Source: Aldersonia sp036524855 (GTDB lineage: Bacteria > Actinomycetota > Actinomycetes > Mycobacteriales > Mycobacteriaceae). Taken from it: a DNA stretch of 64,000 bases. The position numbers and the translations under genes are program-made. Positions 40,982 to 49,833 of this stretch are shown piece by piece. Where the stretch lies: assembly GCA_036524855.1 (NCBI GenBank), contig DATDBL010000133.1, positions 4,554 through 68,553 on the forward strand. The letters run 5' to 3'. The notes under the pieces were generated by a model that saw only the letters and a list, made by a program, of their open reading frames with translations, made no database searches and was not told the origin of the DNA. Position 1 is the first letter of the stretch. The number at the start of each line of letters is the position of its first letter.

Positions 40982-42193
40982 ATGACGCGCGTGTATGACT
41001 CGAGCGTGTATGACTACTGCGTGATCGGCGGGGGAATCGTCGGGGTGGCGACCGCACATCGGATCCTGTCCGAGCGTCCCGGTTCAAGCCTGGTCCTGCT
41101 CGAGAAGGCCGACGCGCTCGCGCTGCACCAGACGGGGCACAACAGCGGCGTCATCCACTCGGGCATCTACTACCAGCCCGGCAGCCTCAAGGCCGAACTG
41201 TGCCGCCGCGGCGCCGCGGTGACCAAGGAGTTCGCCGCCGAGCACGACATCGAATTCGAGGAGTGCGGCAAGCTGCTCGTCGCCACCACCCCGGTGGAAA
41301 TGCAGCGCATGCATGCGCTGTTCGAGCGGTCGAAGGTCAACCAGCTCGAGGTGGAGGAGATCGACGCGGCCGAACTGGTGCGTCGCGAACCCGCCGTGAC
41401 GGGGCTCGGGGCGTTGTTCGTGCCGAGCACCGGGATCATCGACTACCGCCGGATCACCGCGACCCTCGCGGACCTGGTACGCGCGGCGGGCGGACAGATC
41501 GTGCTCGGCGCGGAGATCGCGGCGATCGCCGAGACCGGCGACGCGGTGACCGTGAGCGGGCCGGCGGGGACGTGGACCGCGGGCCGGCTCGTCGTGTGCG
41601 GCGGCCTGCAGGCCGACCGGCTCGCACGTCTCGCCGGGATCGAGACCGACTTCCGGATCGTCCCGTTCCGGGGCGAGTACTACCAGCTGCCGCCGGAGCG
41701 AAAGGGCCTGGTGCAGACCCTGATCTACCCAATTCCCGATCCCGACCTGCCGTTCCTCGGGGTACACCTGAGCCCGATGATCGACGGGTCGCTGACCGTC
41801 GGGCCGAACGCGGTGCTGGGGTTCGCGCGGGAGGGCTACCGCAAGGGCAGCGTTCGGTTGCGCGATGTCCGAGACATCGCCACCTTCCCCGGCATGTACC
41901 AGGTGGCGCGGGCGAACCTGCGCACCGGCGTGCGGGAGATGCGGAACTCCCTGTTCAAACGCGGTTACCTCGCCGAGTGCCGAAGGTACTGCCCGTCGCT
42001 GACCCTCGACGACCTGCGTCCCCGCGAGGCCGGCATCCGCGCGCAGGCGGTGCTGCGCGACGGCACCCTGGTGCACGACTTCCTCATCGAGCAGACTCCG
42101 CGGTCGGTGCACGTACTCAACGCGCCCTCGCCGGCCGCGACGTCGGCGTTGCCGATCGCCCAGATCGTCGCGGAGCGACTGCTGGCCGCCTAA
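40982..42193 (+). CDS. lhgO: L-2-hydroxyglutarate oxidase/dehydrogenase
   Basis: A 403-aa FAD enzyme that oxidises L-2-hydroxyglutarate to 2-oxoglutarate and passes electrons to quinone or oxygen. The FAD motif is YCVIGGGIVGVATAHRILSE (residues 10-29). Family markers are LHQTGHNSGVIHSGIYYQPG, STGIIDYRRITATLADLVRA, RGEYYQLPPERKGLVQTLIY and YPIPDPDLPFLGVHLSPMID. The ATG at 40982 gives MTRVYDSSVYDYCVIGG, where VYD occurs twice through a short duplication; a GTG at 41006 would remove the first copy. Confidence 0.9.
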   Translation: MTRVYDSSVYDYCVIGGGIVGVATAHRILSERPGSSLVLLEKADALALHQTGHNSGVIHSGIYYQPGSLKAELCRRGAAVTKEFAAEHDIEFEECGKLLVATTPVEMQRMHALFERSKVNQLEVEEIDAAELVRREPAVTGLGALFVPSTGIIDYRRITATLADLVRAAGGQIVLGAEIAAIAETGDAVTVSGPAGTWTAGRLVVCGGLQADRLARLAGIETDFRIVPFRGEYYQLPPERKGLVQTLIYPIPDPDLPFLGVHLSPMIDGSLTVGPNAVLGFAREGYRKGSVRLRDVRDIATFPGMYQVARANLRTGVREMRNSLFKRGYLAECRRYCPSLTLDDLRPREAGIRAQAVLRDGTLVHDFLIEQTPRSVHVLNAPSPAATSALPIAQIVAERLLAA

Positions 42194-42294
42194 CACTCGC
42201 GATGGCACACAACGGTTTTGCTGCAGGCACTGGTCAGCGTCGCGAAACTTCGCTACCATCACTGGATTCCGGGTGTGACACCGAGGGGAGCGTC

Positions 42295-42768
42295 ATGTCG
42301 CACAGCGTTCGAGACGAGCAGGCCACCACCGCGCGCGAGTTCGCCGAGATCGTCGCGCGGATCGACGACGCCACCCTGGAACGTGCCATGGCCGACGACG
42401 GCACGCGCGCGCTCGTGCTGCACGGTGTCTTCGGGCAGATGCCGGACCGCCTGCATCGCGAGCGCGCGGTCGGGGTCGACGCGGTGGTGCACTGGCAGGT
42501 CGGGCGCCGCCCGGACGTCTGGACCGTCCGCATCACCGATGGCCGCTGCACGGTCACCGAGGGTCTCGCCGGGACCCCGACGGTGCGCTTCGACATCGGC
42601 AACGTCGCGTTTCTGCGGCTGATTTCGGGACAGGCCAGTGGCATGGGGCTGATTCTCACCGGCAAGTTGCGCCTTGCCGGCAGTATGGCGTTCGCGCGGC
42701 AGGTGGAGGACCTGTTCGTCACCGACACCGGGGGCGGCGCGCGACGCGGGTTACGTCGGCGGCGCTGA
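42295..42768 (+). CDS. SCP2-like sterol/lipid-carrier domain protein
   Basis: A 157-aa protein. The SCP2-type core is GVDAVVHWQVGRRPDVWTVR, TEGLAGTPTVRFDIGNVAFL and RLISGQASGMGLILTGKLRL, followed by AGSMAFARQVEDLFV (residues 58-140). GxxxGxxLxxxGKLxxxG is the conserved lipid-binding end. The ATG at 42295 has GAGGGG upstream. The last bases overlap the convergent lipoprotein gene (18 bases). It probably carries a hydrophobic ligand in the cytoplasm. Confidence 0.8.
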   Translation: MSHSVRDEQATTAREFAEIVARIDDATLERAMADDGTRALVLHGVFGQMPDRLHRERAVGVDAVVHWQVGRRPDVWTVRITDGRCTVTEGLAGTPTVRFDIGNVAFLRLISGQASGMGLILTGKLRLAGSMAFARQVEDLFVTDTGGGARRGLRRRR

Positions 42769-43452
42769 TATCTCCACCGGACGATTCGCATCCGACATCC
42801 GAAGGGTCAACGTCGATGTTCCGCCGGATCCGTCCGCGACGGTCAGTTCGGACTTCACCGGCGCGTGGCGGCCCTTGACGTCGAACCACACCGCCATGGG
42901 CGTCTCCTCGGGTGCGACGCCGGGCAGCAGCCGCGCCACCACGTCACCGGGGACCGACCCGGTCACCTTGAATGCGGTTGTGCCATCGACATCTTCGCGA
43001 ACCACCGTCTGCGCACCCTGGAGGCTCGCCAGGGTCGCGCCCAGACCCGCGTCCGGGTCGAGCAGCACCGACGGGCGCGGCAGCTGCTCCGTCGCCGTCG
43101 GTGGTGGCACATAGTGCCCGCCGCCCGTGTCCACCAGGATCCGCCCGTCGGTCTCAACGAAGCGCACCGTCACGGGCCCGCCGCCGAGCGTCACGGTCGC
43201 GGTCCCCTCGGCCGCACCGGGACTGTCGTCGCGCGGCGCCACCACATTGGCGTCGAGGCTGCGCACGGCGAGACCGGGGACCTGACCGCTCGTCTGTAGG
43301 TCGACGTGCGCGGTGCGTACTCCGGTACTCGCCGCCACCGCGTCGTGGAGCAGGAAATCCGGGTCGGGCAGGCCACCGGATCCGTCGCCGGTACAGGCCA
43401 CGCAGATCGCCGCCGCAGCCAGCACGACGCCCCAACGCCAGCTGTGCCGCAC
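42751..43452 (-). CDS. LppX/LprG-like lipoprotein
   Basis: A 233-aa exported lipoprotein. The signal sequence WRWGVVLAAAAICVAC ends with an imperfect lipobox (CVAC). The mature part contains DPDFLLHDAVAASTGVRTAH, VDLQTSGQVPGLAVRSLDAN and WFDVKGRHAPVKSELTVADG, the pattern of LprG/LppX proteins that bind triacylated lipids between membrane and outer layer. The GTG start at 43452 fits the signal peptide. It is divergent from the resorcinol-type operon and may share regulation or transport its lipid product. Confidence 0.75.
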   Translation of the reverse strand: MRHSWRWGVVLAAAAICVACTGDGSGGLPDPDFLLHDAVAASTGVRTAHVDLQTSGQVPGLAVRSLDANVVAPRDDSPGAAEGTATVTLGGGPVTVRFVETDGRILVDTGGGHYVPPPTATEQLPRPSVLLDPDAGLGATLASLQGAQTVVREDVDGTTAFKVTGSVPGDVVARLLPGVAPEETPMAVWFDVKGRHAPVKSELTVADGSGGTSTLTLRMSDANRPVEISAPPT

Positions 43453-43544
43453 GCGGCGATGGTAGCACCGGTGCGTGCGGTCGCGGTCCGCCCGACGGTA
43501 CCCGATCAGGCAAAAGGCCCCGCCGTGACGACCGCGCACAGAAA

Positions 43545-43564
43545 ACGAGTAGTGGACTACTCGT
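43545..43564. promoter_or_regulatory. 20-bp operator-like palindrome before the dar-type operon
   Basis: ACGAGTAGT-GG-ACTACTCGT is a perfect 9-bp inverted repeat with two central bases, in the middle of the 221-bp divergent interval. It lies 109 bases before the acyl carrier protein start. It is a good candidate for a TetR/MarR-type site; no such regulator gene is adjacent. Confidence 0.6.
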
Positions 43565-43673
43565 GTTCACGGTGGGGGCGCCACGCGACGATTGGGGACG
43601 CCGATTCGCATCGGAGCGAAGCGGTCGGGGGACGGGTGACCGTCGCAGAACTCGAGGCGAGAAAGGGACAGCA

Positions 43674-43925
43674 ATGTCTATCGAGGCGGATATCGAACGC
43701 GACATCGTCGACTATCTGGTGGCGCATTACGGCGTGGAACGGGAGGAGATCACCGAGGCGTCGACCCTCGACGATCTCGGGGTCGACTCGCTCGGCGTAC
43801 TCGCGATCGCGGACCTCGTCGAGAACAAGTACGGGGTGTCGCTGGACGACGAGCGGATCGCGAGCGTGCACACGTTCGCGGACCTGACCGAACTCATCGT
43901 CCGTAAGCGCGCCGAAGCGGCATGA
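43674..43925 (+). CDS. Acyl carrier protein
   Basis: An 83-aa carrier protein. The phosphopantetheine Ser is in LDDLGVDSLGVLAIADLVEN (DSL, near residue 39). The remaining helices, EITEASTL and HTFADLTELIVRKRAEAA, are typical. It carries the acyl chain for the ketosynthases of the same operon. The ATG at 43674 has GAAAGGG upstream. The stop overlaps the ketosynthase start (ATGA). In dialkylresorcinol operons an acyl carrier protein accompanies DarB and DarA in the same way. Confidence 0.93.
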   Translation: MSIEADIERDIVDYLVAHYGVEREEITEASTLDDLGVDSLGVLAIADLVENKYGVSLDDERIASVHTFADLTELIVRKRAEAA

Positions 43926-45055
43926 CTGCGTACATCACGGCCACCGGTCGATTCCTGCCCGGTGAGCCGATACCCAACGACGAGATCGAGGACTACATCG
44001 GGAAGGCGGGGCGTGCATCGTCGGACCTGCGCGACCTGATCCTCGCCAACTGCGGAATCAAGACCCGCCACTACGCGATCGACAAGCAGCAGCGCACCGT
44101 CGTGTCGAACGCCGCGATGGCCGCGGCCGCGGTGCGCCATGCCGCCGACCGGGGCGGGCTCGGACCCGATGACGTCGAGTTCCTCTCGGCCGCAACGACG
44201 ATGCCCGACGTGTTCGGGCCCGGACACGCGAGCATGGTGCACGGCGAGCTGGGGTATGGACCGCTCGAGATCGCCACCGCGCACGGCATCTGCAGCTCGG
44301 GCATGATGGCGCTGAAGAACGCCTACCTGCAGGTCGCGATCGGCGAGAAGCGTACCGCGATCTGTGTGGCCAGCGAGTTCGCCTCGCGCGGGTTCAAGAG
44401 CAGTCGGTACGCCGAGATGAAGGCGGTCGCCGAGGACGGTTCGTTGCCGATGGAGACGGCTTTCCTGCGCTACATGCTCTCCGACGGCGCCGGGGCTGCC
44501 GTGGTTGCCGACACGCCCGCGCGCACAGGGGTGAGCCTGCGCATCGACTGGATCTCCCTGACTTCCTACGCACACACCGAGCAGGCCTGCATGTACTTCG
44601 GGAGCAACGACAACTCTTGCGAAAAGACCTGGGGTGATTACCCTTCCGCGTCCGCGGCGGCCGCCGACGGTGCACTGGCGCCGCGCCAGAAGCTCTCGCT
44701 GCTGCCGCATCTGGTGCGGGTCGGCATCGACGAGTACGAGCGCCTGCTGGGCCAGGGCAAATTCGATCCCGCAACGCTGACCTGGTTCCCGGCGCACTAT
44801 TCCAGCGAGCGGATGAAGACCATGGTCCTGGGCGAACTGGCGCGGCGCAAGGTTGCGACAGGTGGACCGGAGAAGTGGTACAGCAACCTGACCCGGGTCG
44901 GGAACATCGGCAGCGCCTCGATTTTCGTGATCCTCGACGAGATGATGACGCAGGGATTGATCACTGTCGGCGACACGCTGCTGTGCATGGTCCCCGAATC
45001 CGGCCGGTTCGTGGTGTCGTTCATGCACCTGACCGCAGTGGGGGCGTCGGGGTGA
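43922..45055 (+). CDS. darB: Ketosynthase III (DarB-like dialkylresorcinol/cyclohexanedione-forming enzyme)
   Basis: A 377-aa thiolase-fold ketosynthase. The catalytic Cys is in ATAHGICSSGMMALKNAYLQ (near residue 124), the His in TWFPAHYSSERM (near residue 287) and the Asn in RVGNIGSASIFVILDEM (near residue 328). It is longer than FabH and has an insert RYAEMKAVAEDGSLPMETAF, as in the DarB class that joins two acyl thioesters head to head into a cyclohexanedione. The direct neighbour DarA supports this over a FabH role. Starts and stops overlap both neighbours (ATGA, GTGA). Substrate chain lengths cannot be read. Confidence 0.82.
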   Translation: MTAYITATGRFLPGEPIPNDEIEDYIGKAGRASSDLRDLILANCGIKTRHYAIDKQQRTVVSNAAMAAAAVRHAADRGGLGPDDVEFLSAATTMPDVFGPGHASMVHGELGYGPLEIATAHGICSSGMMALKNAYLQVAIGEKRTAICVASEFASRGFKSSRYAEMKAVAEDGSLPMETAFLRYMLSDGAGAAVVADTPARTGVSLRIDWISLTSYAHTEQACMYFGSNDNSCEKTWGDYPSASAAAADGALAPRQKLSLLPHLVRVGIDEYERLLGQGKFDPATLTWFPAHYSSERMKTMVLGELARRKVATGGPEKWYSNLTRVGNIGSASIFVILDEMMTQGLITVGDTLLCMVPESGRFVVSFMHLTAVGASG

Positions 45056-45924
45056 GTACCGACCGGCGCCGGGCGGTGGTGTACCTGTACACCCAGACCG
45101 GGCAGCTGCGCGAGGTCGCCGAGGCATTCGTTCGGCCTCTGCACGATCGTGACTGGCAGATCCGCTGGGTGGTGGTGACCCCGCGGGTACCGTTCCCGTT
45201 CCCGTGGTCGGTCCGTCGGTTCTTCGGGGTCTTCCCGGACGCGGTGAACCCGCGCGCTACCGTCGACCTCGTCGAGCCCGCCGACGGATTCGCCTCGGCG
45301 CCCGACGAACTGGTGATTCTCGCGTATCAGGTGTGGTACCTGGCGCCGGCGCTGCCGGTTCGCTCGCTGCTCGCGCGGCATCCGGGCTCGGTGCGCGATC
45401 GCGATGTGGTCACCGTGATCGGGTGCCGCAACATGTGGTACTCGGCGGCACGGGAGATGCGCGGCCTGCTCGCGGCGGCCGGTGCCCGCAGTGTCTCGGT
45501 GGTCGCCGCCACCGACACCCGCGCGCAGGCCGTAACCTTCGTGACCACGCTGGGGTGGCTGCTCACGGGCCGACGGGAGCCGTTCGCCTGGTTCGGCCGC
45601 GCCGGGATCGGCGCTACGGAACTCGATCGCGTCGCCGCCGTCGGTGCCCGGTTCGCCGCCACCGGGGTGTGCGGCGCGGATGCGGCGCCTGTCGTGGCAC
45701 CCCTGGCGGCAGCAGATCTGCTTGCCGGTTCGGCATTTCGGACGTGGTCGAGGGTCGTTCGAGGGGCCGAGCGGCACGGCGCGGCGGCGCGGGCGGCGAG
45801 CCTGGTGACGTTCGTGGCCGGCCTCGGTGCCGGCATCGTCGTCGGGCTGCCGGCCATCGCGGTCGCATCGGCGCTGGGCGGCGCGCGCTTCGCCGCGGCC
45901 GTGCGCGAGCGGGTGATCACATGA
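45052..45924 (+). CDS. darA: DarA-like dialkylresorcinol-forming enzyme
   Basis: A 290-aa protein with a flavodoxin-like N-terminus and hydrophobic C-terminus. Family marks are VVYLYTQTGQLREVAEAFVR, FPFPWSVRRFFGVFPDAVNP, LVILAYQVWYLAPALPVRSL and VVTVIGCRNMWYSAAREMRG. YTQTGQL, FPW, FFGVFPD, YQVWYL and VIGCRNMW are the hallmarks of DarA, the partner of DarB that oxidises/aromatises the ring to a resorcinol. One or two membrane helices near residues 250-280 (LVTFVAGLGAGIVVGLPAIA) suggest membrane attachment. The GTG start overlaps the darB stop. To my knowledge DarA is seldom reported in actinobacteria. Confidence 0.8.
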   Translation: MSTDRRRAVVYLYTQTGQLREVAEAFVRPLHDRDWQIRWVVVTPRVPFPFPWSVRRFFGVFPDAVNPRATVDLVEPADGFASAPDELVILAYQVWYLAPALPVRSLLARHPGSVRDRDVVTVIGCRNMWYSAAREMRGLLAAAGARSVSVVAATDTRAQAVTFVTTLGWLLTGRREPFAWFGRAGIGATELDRVAAVGARFAATGVCGADAAPVVAPLAAADLLAGSAFRTWSRVVRGAERHGAAARAASLVTFVAGLGAGIVVGLPAIAVASALGGARFAAAVRERVIT

Positions 45925-47585
45925 CGGCCGGACCGGCGGTGGTCGTCGTCGGTGCCGGGCCGGCCGGCCTCGCTGCGGCGCACTGCCTCGCTGCGTGGGG
46001 CGTCGAGGTGCTGGTGTTGGAACGACGCACCCACGCGCCGGTGCACCCGCAGGCAACCATGGTAAATGTCCGGACGTTGGAGATCCTGCGCTTTCTCGGG
46101 CTGACCGAGCTGGTGATGGAACAGAGCACGACGCTCGAATCATCCGCGCGAGTAACATTTCTCACCGCACTCGCGGGCAGCGAACTCGGCCGGATCGAGA
46201 TCGTGCCGACCAGCGAGAAGCTGATGCGCCTGGCGGCACAGAGTCCGACGCTGCCGGTGATCTGCCCCCAGCGGCGGCTGCAGCAACTGCTGGCGGCCAC
46301 GCTCGGCCCGTCCGCGGACCTGCGGACCGCGTGCGAGGTCACCGCGGTGCGCACGACCGGGGACCGGGTATGCGTGGACTACATGGAGGCCGGACGGTCG
46401 CGGCGGATCGAGCCGCGGTACGTGATTCTCGCCGACGGAATGCACAGTGCGCTGCGCGATCAGGTCGGCATCGAAACCCGGGTGGACCCACCGCTGGGCC
46501 GCCTGCTCGACATCCACTTCACGGCCGACCTGCAAGCCCTCACTCGCAAGCGGTCGAGCGTGCTGTATTGGGTCCTCGATCCCGCGGTGCGCGGCGTGCT
46601 GATCACGGTGTCGCCCGACGACGGCGACTGGCTGCTGGAGATCCCGCTCCCGTCCGGTGTCGAGGCAGACCGGGTCGGGCAGGACGCGCTGGCGCTGCTG
46701 CGGCGTGCTGTCGGCGCCGACGTCGCGATCACGCCGCGCGGTGTACGCACCTGGACGATGGGGTCGACGCTCGCGCAGAGCTGGTCCGACCCGACGAGTC
46801 ACGTTTTCGCCGTGGGAGATTGCGCACATACCTTCCCGCCGACCGGTGGCTTCGGGATGAACACCGGGATACAGGACGCGCACAATCTGGCCTGGAAGAT
46901 CGCCGGTGTGCTCGGCGGATGGGCGAATTCCGCGCTGCTGGAGAGTTACACGGGCGAGCGGCGACCGGTCGCGCAGGTGAATGCCCGGCAGAGCGAGGAG
47001 AACGCCCGCGAGATGTGGGCGCTGCTCGCACAGGCCGAGCCACTCGTCGGTGATTCGGCCGCGCCACGACTGCTCGGCTCGGCCATCGAGCGCCAGCGAC
47101 CCCATTTCGACTTTGCGGGACAGGCGCTCGGCTTTCGCTACGGTTCGCCGTCGGTGATCTCCGACGTCGTCGACTACACCCCGCGAGTCGCCCCGGGGGA
47201 GCGGGCACCGCATTTCTGGCTCGAAGACTCGGCCGGTCGGCGAATCTCCACCTTGGACTGCAGCGTCCGCGGTTACGCACTGTTCACCGGTGCCGTGGCG
47301 GAACGGGATTGGTCCGACGCCGTCGGCTACGTCCACGTCGGGGGCGGCGCGCCGATCGGTTTGTATGCGGTTACCGTCGACTCCCCGGTCGGCGCCGAAC
47401 TGCGGGATCGCACCGGCGCGATGACGCGGGCATACGGGCTCTCGGGGGCGACGGCGGTACTGGTGCGCCCCGACGGCCACACCTGTGCGGTGTTGCCCGG
47501 AATCGACCCGCACGGCGAACTGATCAGCGCGGTCGCCGCATTCACCAGCCGCGGGTTCGCGGCGGAGGAGGTACATCTACCATGA
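45921..47585 (+). CDS. FAD-dependent aromatic hydroxylase (TfdB/MhpA/polyketide hydroxylase type)
   Basis: A 554-aa class A flavoprotein monooxygenase. FAD motifs are VVVVGAGPAGLAAAHCLAAW (residues 6-25) and DPTSHVFAVGDCAHTFPPTG followed by GFGMNTGIQDAHNLAWKIAG (near residue 295). The ring-hydroxylase mark is HPQATMVNVRTLEILRFLGL. A thioredoxin-like C-terminal domain from about residue 410 (GERAPHFWLEDSAGRRISTL) is typical of phenol hydroxylases and RdmE/PgaE enzymes. It would hydroxylate the resorcinol ring made by DarB/DarA, possibly to a hydroxyquinol. The ATG overlaps the darA stop and its own stop overlaps the next ATG. Confidence 0.85.
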   Translation: MTAGPAVVVVGAGPAGLAAAHCLAAWGVEVLVLERRTHAPVHPQATMVNVRTLEILRFLGLTELVMEQSTTLESSARVTFLTALAGSELGRIEIVPTSEKLMRLAAQSPTLPVICPQRRLQQLLAATLGPSADLRTACEVTAVRTTGDRVCVDYMEAGRSRRIEPRYVILADGMHSALRDQVGIETRVDPPLGRLLDIHFTADLQALTRKRSSVLYWVLDPAVRGVLITVSPDDGDWLLEIPLPSGVEADRVGQDALALLRRAVGADVAITPRGVRTWTMGSTLAQSWSDPTSHVFAVGDCAHTFPPTGGFGMNTGIQDAHNLAWKIAGVLGGWANSALLESYTGERRPVAQVNARQSEENAREMWALLAQAEPLVGDSAAPRLLGSAIERQRPHFDFAGQALGFRYGSPSVISDVVDYTPRVAPGERAPHFWLEDSAGRRISTLDCSVRGYALFTGAVAERDWSDAVGYVHVGGGAPIGLYAVTVDSPVGAELRDRTGAMTRAYGLSGATAVLVRPDGHTCAVLPGIDPHGELISAVAAFTSRGFAAEEVHLP

Positions 47586-48067
47586 CCACGGAACGATTCC
47601 GGGGCGCCACCCAGGCCGAGATCGATGACCTGCTCTCCGGCGACCGCGCCCGTGTCAAACGAGCATTCGACCGGGTGCCGCGCGCGGAGCTGAGCTGGGC
47701 GTTGAGCACCGAGGCCGGCGAAGCGGCGCTCGCGCACGCGTTCGAGCTCATGCCGGGCTACTACACGGCGGGCCGCTTCGACAGCCCGGTGCTGGTTCGC
47801 TACCGCGTCGAGCGCGACTCCGCGAGTGCCGTCGAACGCGACGTCACGTTCGGGCCGACGGATTGTGTGGTCCTCGCGGTCGATTCGAACCGCACGCCGG
47901 ATCTGGCGGTGACGATGGATGCGCTGAGCTTCGTGGAGGCTGCGACCGGCACCACGCGCGGCATGGAACTGTTGATGCGGGGGGATCTCAAGGTGCAGGG
48001 CAACGTGCAGATCGCGATCAGGATGGAGGCCTACTTCGGCCTGGCGCCGGCGGGAGCGAACCGGTGA
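47582..48067 (+). CDS. SCP2-like/putative lipid-carrier protein
   Basis: A 161-aa protein. It reads TQAEIDDLLSGDRARVKRAF, HAFELMPGYYTAGRFDSPVL, FGPTDCVVLAVDSNRTPDLA and TTRGMELLMRGDLKVQGNVQ, where GxxLxxxGxLKVQGN is the SCP2-like ending. It may shuttle the hydrophobic intermediate between enzymes. It is translationally coupled on both sides (ATGA at 47582, GTGA at 48064). The SCP2-like family call rests on the C-terminal half only. Confidence 0.65.
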   Translation: MTTERFRGATQAEIDDLLSGDRARVKRAFDRVPRAELSWALSTEAGEAALAHAFELMPGYYTAGRFDSPVLVRYRVERDSASAVERDVTFGPTDCVVLAVDSNRTPDLAVTMDALSFVEAATGTTRGMELLMRGDLKVQGNVQIAIRMEAYFGLAPAGANR

Positions 48068-49308
48068 GCGCGCGGGAGCGGGTGGCGATCACCGGGATCG
48101 GTGCCGTCACGCCGGTAGGGATCGGCAAGAAGGCATTCTGGCAGGGTCTGCTCGACGGGGTGTCGGGGGTTGGGCCGATCACCGCCTTCGACGCGTCGCA
48201 GCAGCGGGTGCAGATCGCCGCGGAGGTCACCGATTTCGAACCCGATCGGTGGCTGCCCTTCCGCGACGTGCGCAGGTTCGACCGGGTGGGCCACCTCGGG
48301 ATCGCGGCCGCCGACCTCGCGCTCGAGGACCGCGGCGGCACGGACGATCTCGACCTCGCGTCGGTGGCCACGATCGTCAGCACCGGGCTCGGCGGGCCAC
48401 AGACCCTGGAGCAGGCGATGGTGGCGCATTTGGGCGGAAACTCGGTGTCGCCACTGTTCATTCCGATGTCGATGGCGAACTTCGCGGTCTCGGCGATTGC
48501 CCGCAGGTACGGGTTCGGCGGTCCGAGCTACTCACCGCAGAGCGCTTGCGCGTCGTCGGCGGACGCGATCGGGCAGGGCTATCGAATGGTTCGCGACGGC
48601 TATGCCTCGGTGTGCCTCGCGGGCGGTGCGGAGGCATCGGTGACCTCGATCGTGCTCGCGGGTTTTGCCGCCATGCGGGCACTCTCGCGGCGCAACGACG
48701 ATCCAGCCGGCGCGTGCCGGCCGTTCGCTGCGGATCGGGACGGGTTCGTGCTCGGAGAGGGTGCGGCGGTGCTCGTGCTGGAGCCGCTCTCGGTCGCGAC
48801 GGCGCGGGGCGCGCACGTCTACGCCGAGATCTGCGGCTACGGCCAGACCAACGACACCCACCATGTCACCGCTCCGCGGGAGGACGGCCTGCATGCCGCC
48901 GAGGCGATGACGCGGGCGATGGCCGAGGCCGGCCTCGGTCCCGACGACGTCGACTACGTCAACGCACACGGCACGGGTACCGCGCTGTCCGATCCCGCCG
49001 AAACCGCCGCGATCAAGCGGGCCTTCGGTTCGGACCGACCGCGGGTGGCGGTCAGCTCCACGAAGGCGATGACCGGCCACATGCTCGGCGCCACCGGGGC
49101 GGTCGAGGCCGCGGCCTGCGCACTGGCCATCGAAAGCGGTTGGATCCCGCCGACCATCAACCACCACGTGCCCGACCCCGGCTGCGACCTCGATGTCGTG
49201 CCCAACGTCGCGCGCGCCGGACAGGTGCGCGCGGCGCTGTCGAACTCGATCGCGTTCGGCGGCCACAACGTCTCGTTGGCGTTTCGTCGTCCCGACTCCA
49301 GGAGGTAG
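48064..49308 (+). CDS. FabF-like beta-ketoacyl-ACP synthase II
   Basis: A 414-aa ketosynthase. The Cys-His-His set is complete: YSPQSACASSADAIGQGYRM (Cys near residue 163), DYVNAHGTGTALSDPAETAA (His near residue 302) and AMTGHMLGATGAVEAAACAL (His near residue 339). It would supply or extend the fatty beta-ketoacyl precursor for the DarB step. VAITGIGAVTPVGIGKKAFW begins the protein. The GTG start overlaps the previous stop. A housekeeping role is unlikely, given its place in this operon. Confidence 0.9.
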   Translation: MSARERVAITGIGAVTPVGIGKKAFWQGLLDGVSGVGPITAFDASQQRVQIAAEVTDFEPDRWLPFRDVRRFDRVGHLGIAAADLALEDRGGTDDLDLASVATIVSTGLGGPQTLEQAMVAHLGGNSVSPLFIPMSMANFAVSAIARRYGFGGPSYSPQSACASSADAIGQGYRMVRDGYASVCLAGGAEASVTSIVLAGFAAMRALSRRNDDPAGACRPFAADRDGFVLGEGAAVLVLEPLSVATARGAHVYAEICGYGQTNDTHHVTAPREDGLHAAEAMTRAMAEAGLGPDDVDYVNAHGTGTALSDPAETAAIKRAFGSDRPRVAVSSTKAMTGHMLGATGAVEAAACALAIESGWIPPTINHHVPDPGCDLDVVPNVARAGQVRAALSNSIAFGGHNVSLAFRRPDSRR

Positions 49309-49311
49309 ACC

Positions 49312-49788
49312 ATGCAGCTACAACCGATTGCGACGGTGACGGTGAATCTGAAGCCGCCGGTGATGGTGGGGCCCGGCCCGTACGGGGTGCGGGTGTTCGT
49401 CGAAGTGTCCGACGGCGTGCTCGAGAGCGAACTCGATGGTGCGACGGAACTGCGCTCGATCAGCGGCAAGGTGCTGCCCGGCGGCGGCGACTGGGCGTTG
49501 CTCGGCGCCGACGGCTGGTGTCGGCTCGACGTGCGCACCCTGTTCGAGACCTCGGACGGCGCGACGATCTATGCGCGGTTCCCCGGGCTGATCGAGATGA
49601 CCGAGCAGGTGCAGTCGGCGTTCGCACTCGGACGCGCGACCGAGTTCGACGATCAGTACTTCCGCGTGACTCCCCACCTCGAGACCGGTGATGCGAACTA
49701 CAGTTGGGTCAACCAAACCGTGTTCGTCGGTGAGGGCCGTTTCATCGACGGGTTCGGTCTGCACTACCGCATGTACCGCGTCGGATGA
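49312..49788 (+). CDS. DUF3237 family protein
   Basis: A 158-aa beta-barrel-type protein. Segments VTVNLKPPVMVGPGPYGVRV, VSDGVLESELDGATELRSIS, GGGDWALLGADGWCRLDVRT and DANYSWVNQTVFVGEGRF match DUF3237: a GDWLLxxxDGxxRLDVRxxxET-like core and a W-L/V-N-x-x-x-F/V end. Family function is unknown, though it often lies in catabolic or biosynthetic operons. It starts three bases after the FabF stop. It could be a cyclase-like or binding protein for the product. Confidence 0.8.
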   Translation: MQLQPIATVTVNLKPPVMVGPGPYGVRVFVEVSDGVLESELDGATELRSISGKVLPGGGDWALLGADGWCRLDVRTLFETSDGATIYARFPGLIEMTEQVQSAFALGRATEFDDQYFRVTPHLETGDANYSWVNQTVFVGEGRFIDGFGLHYRMYRVG

Positions 49789-49833
49789 GCAGGCGGCCGA
49801 CCGCTGCACTTGCGCCGAGAATCGGGGGAAGAC

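Noticed and set aside
42295..42768. Membership of the SCP2-like gene in the dar-type operon
   Set aside because: It lies on the other side of the divergent lipoprotein gene and has its own ribosome site; a link is possible but not shown by the sequence.
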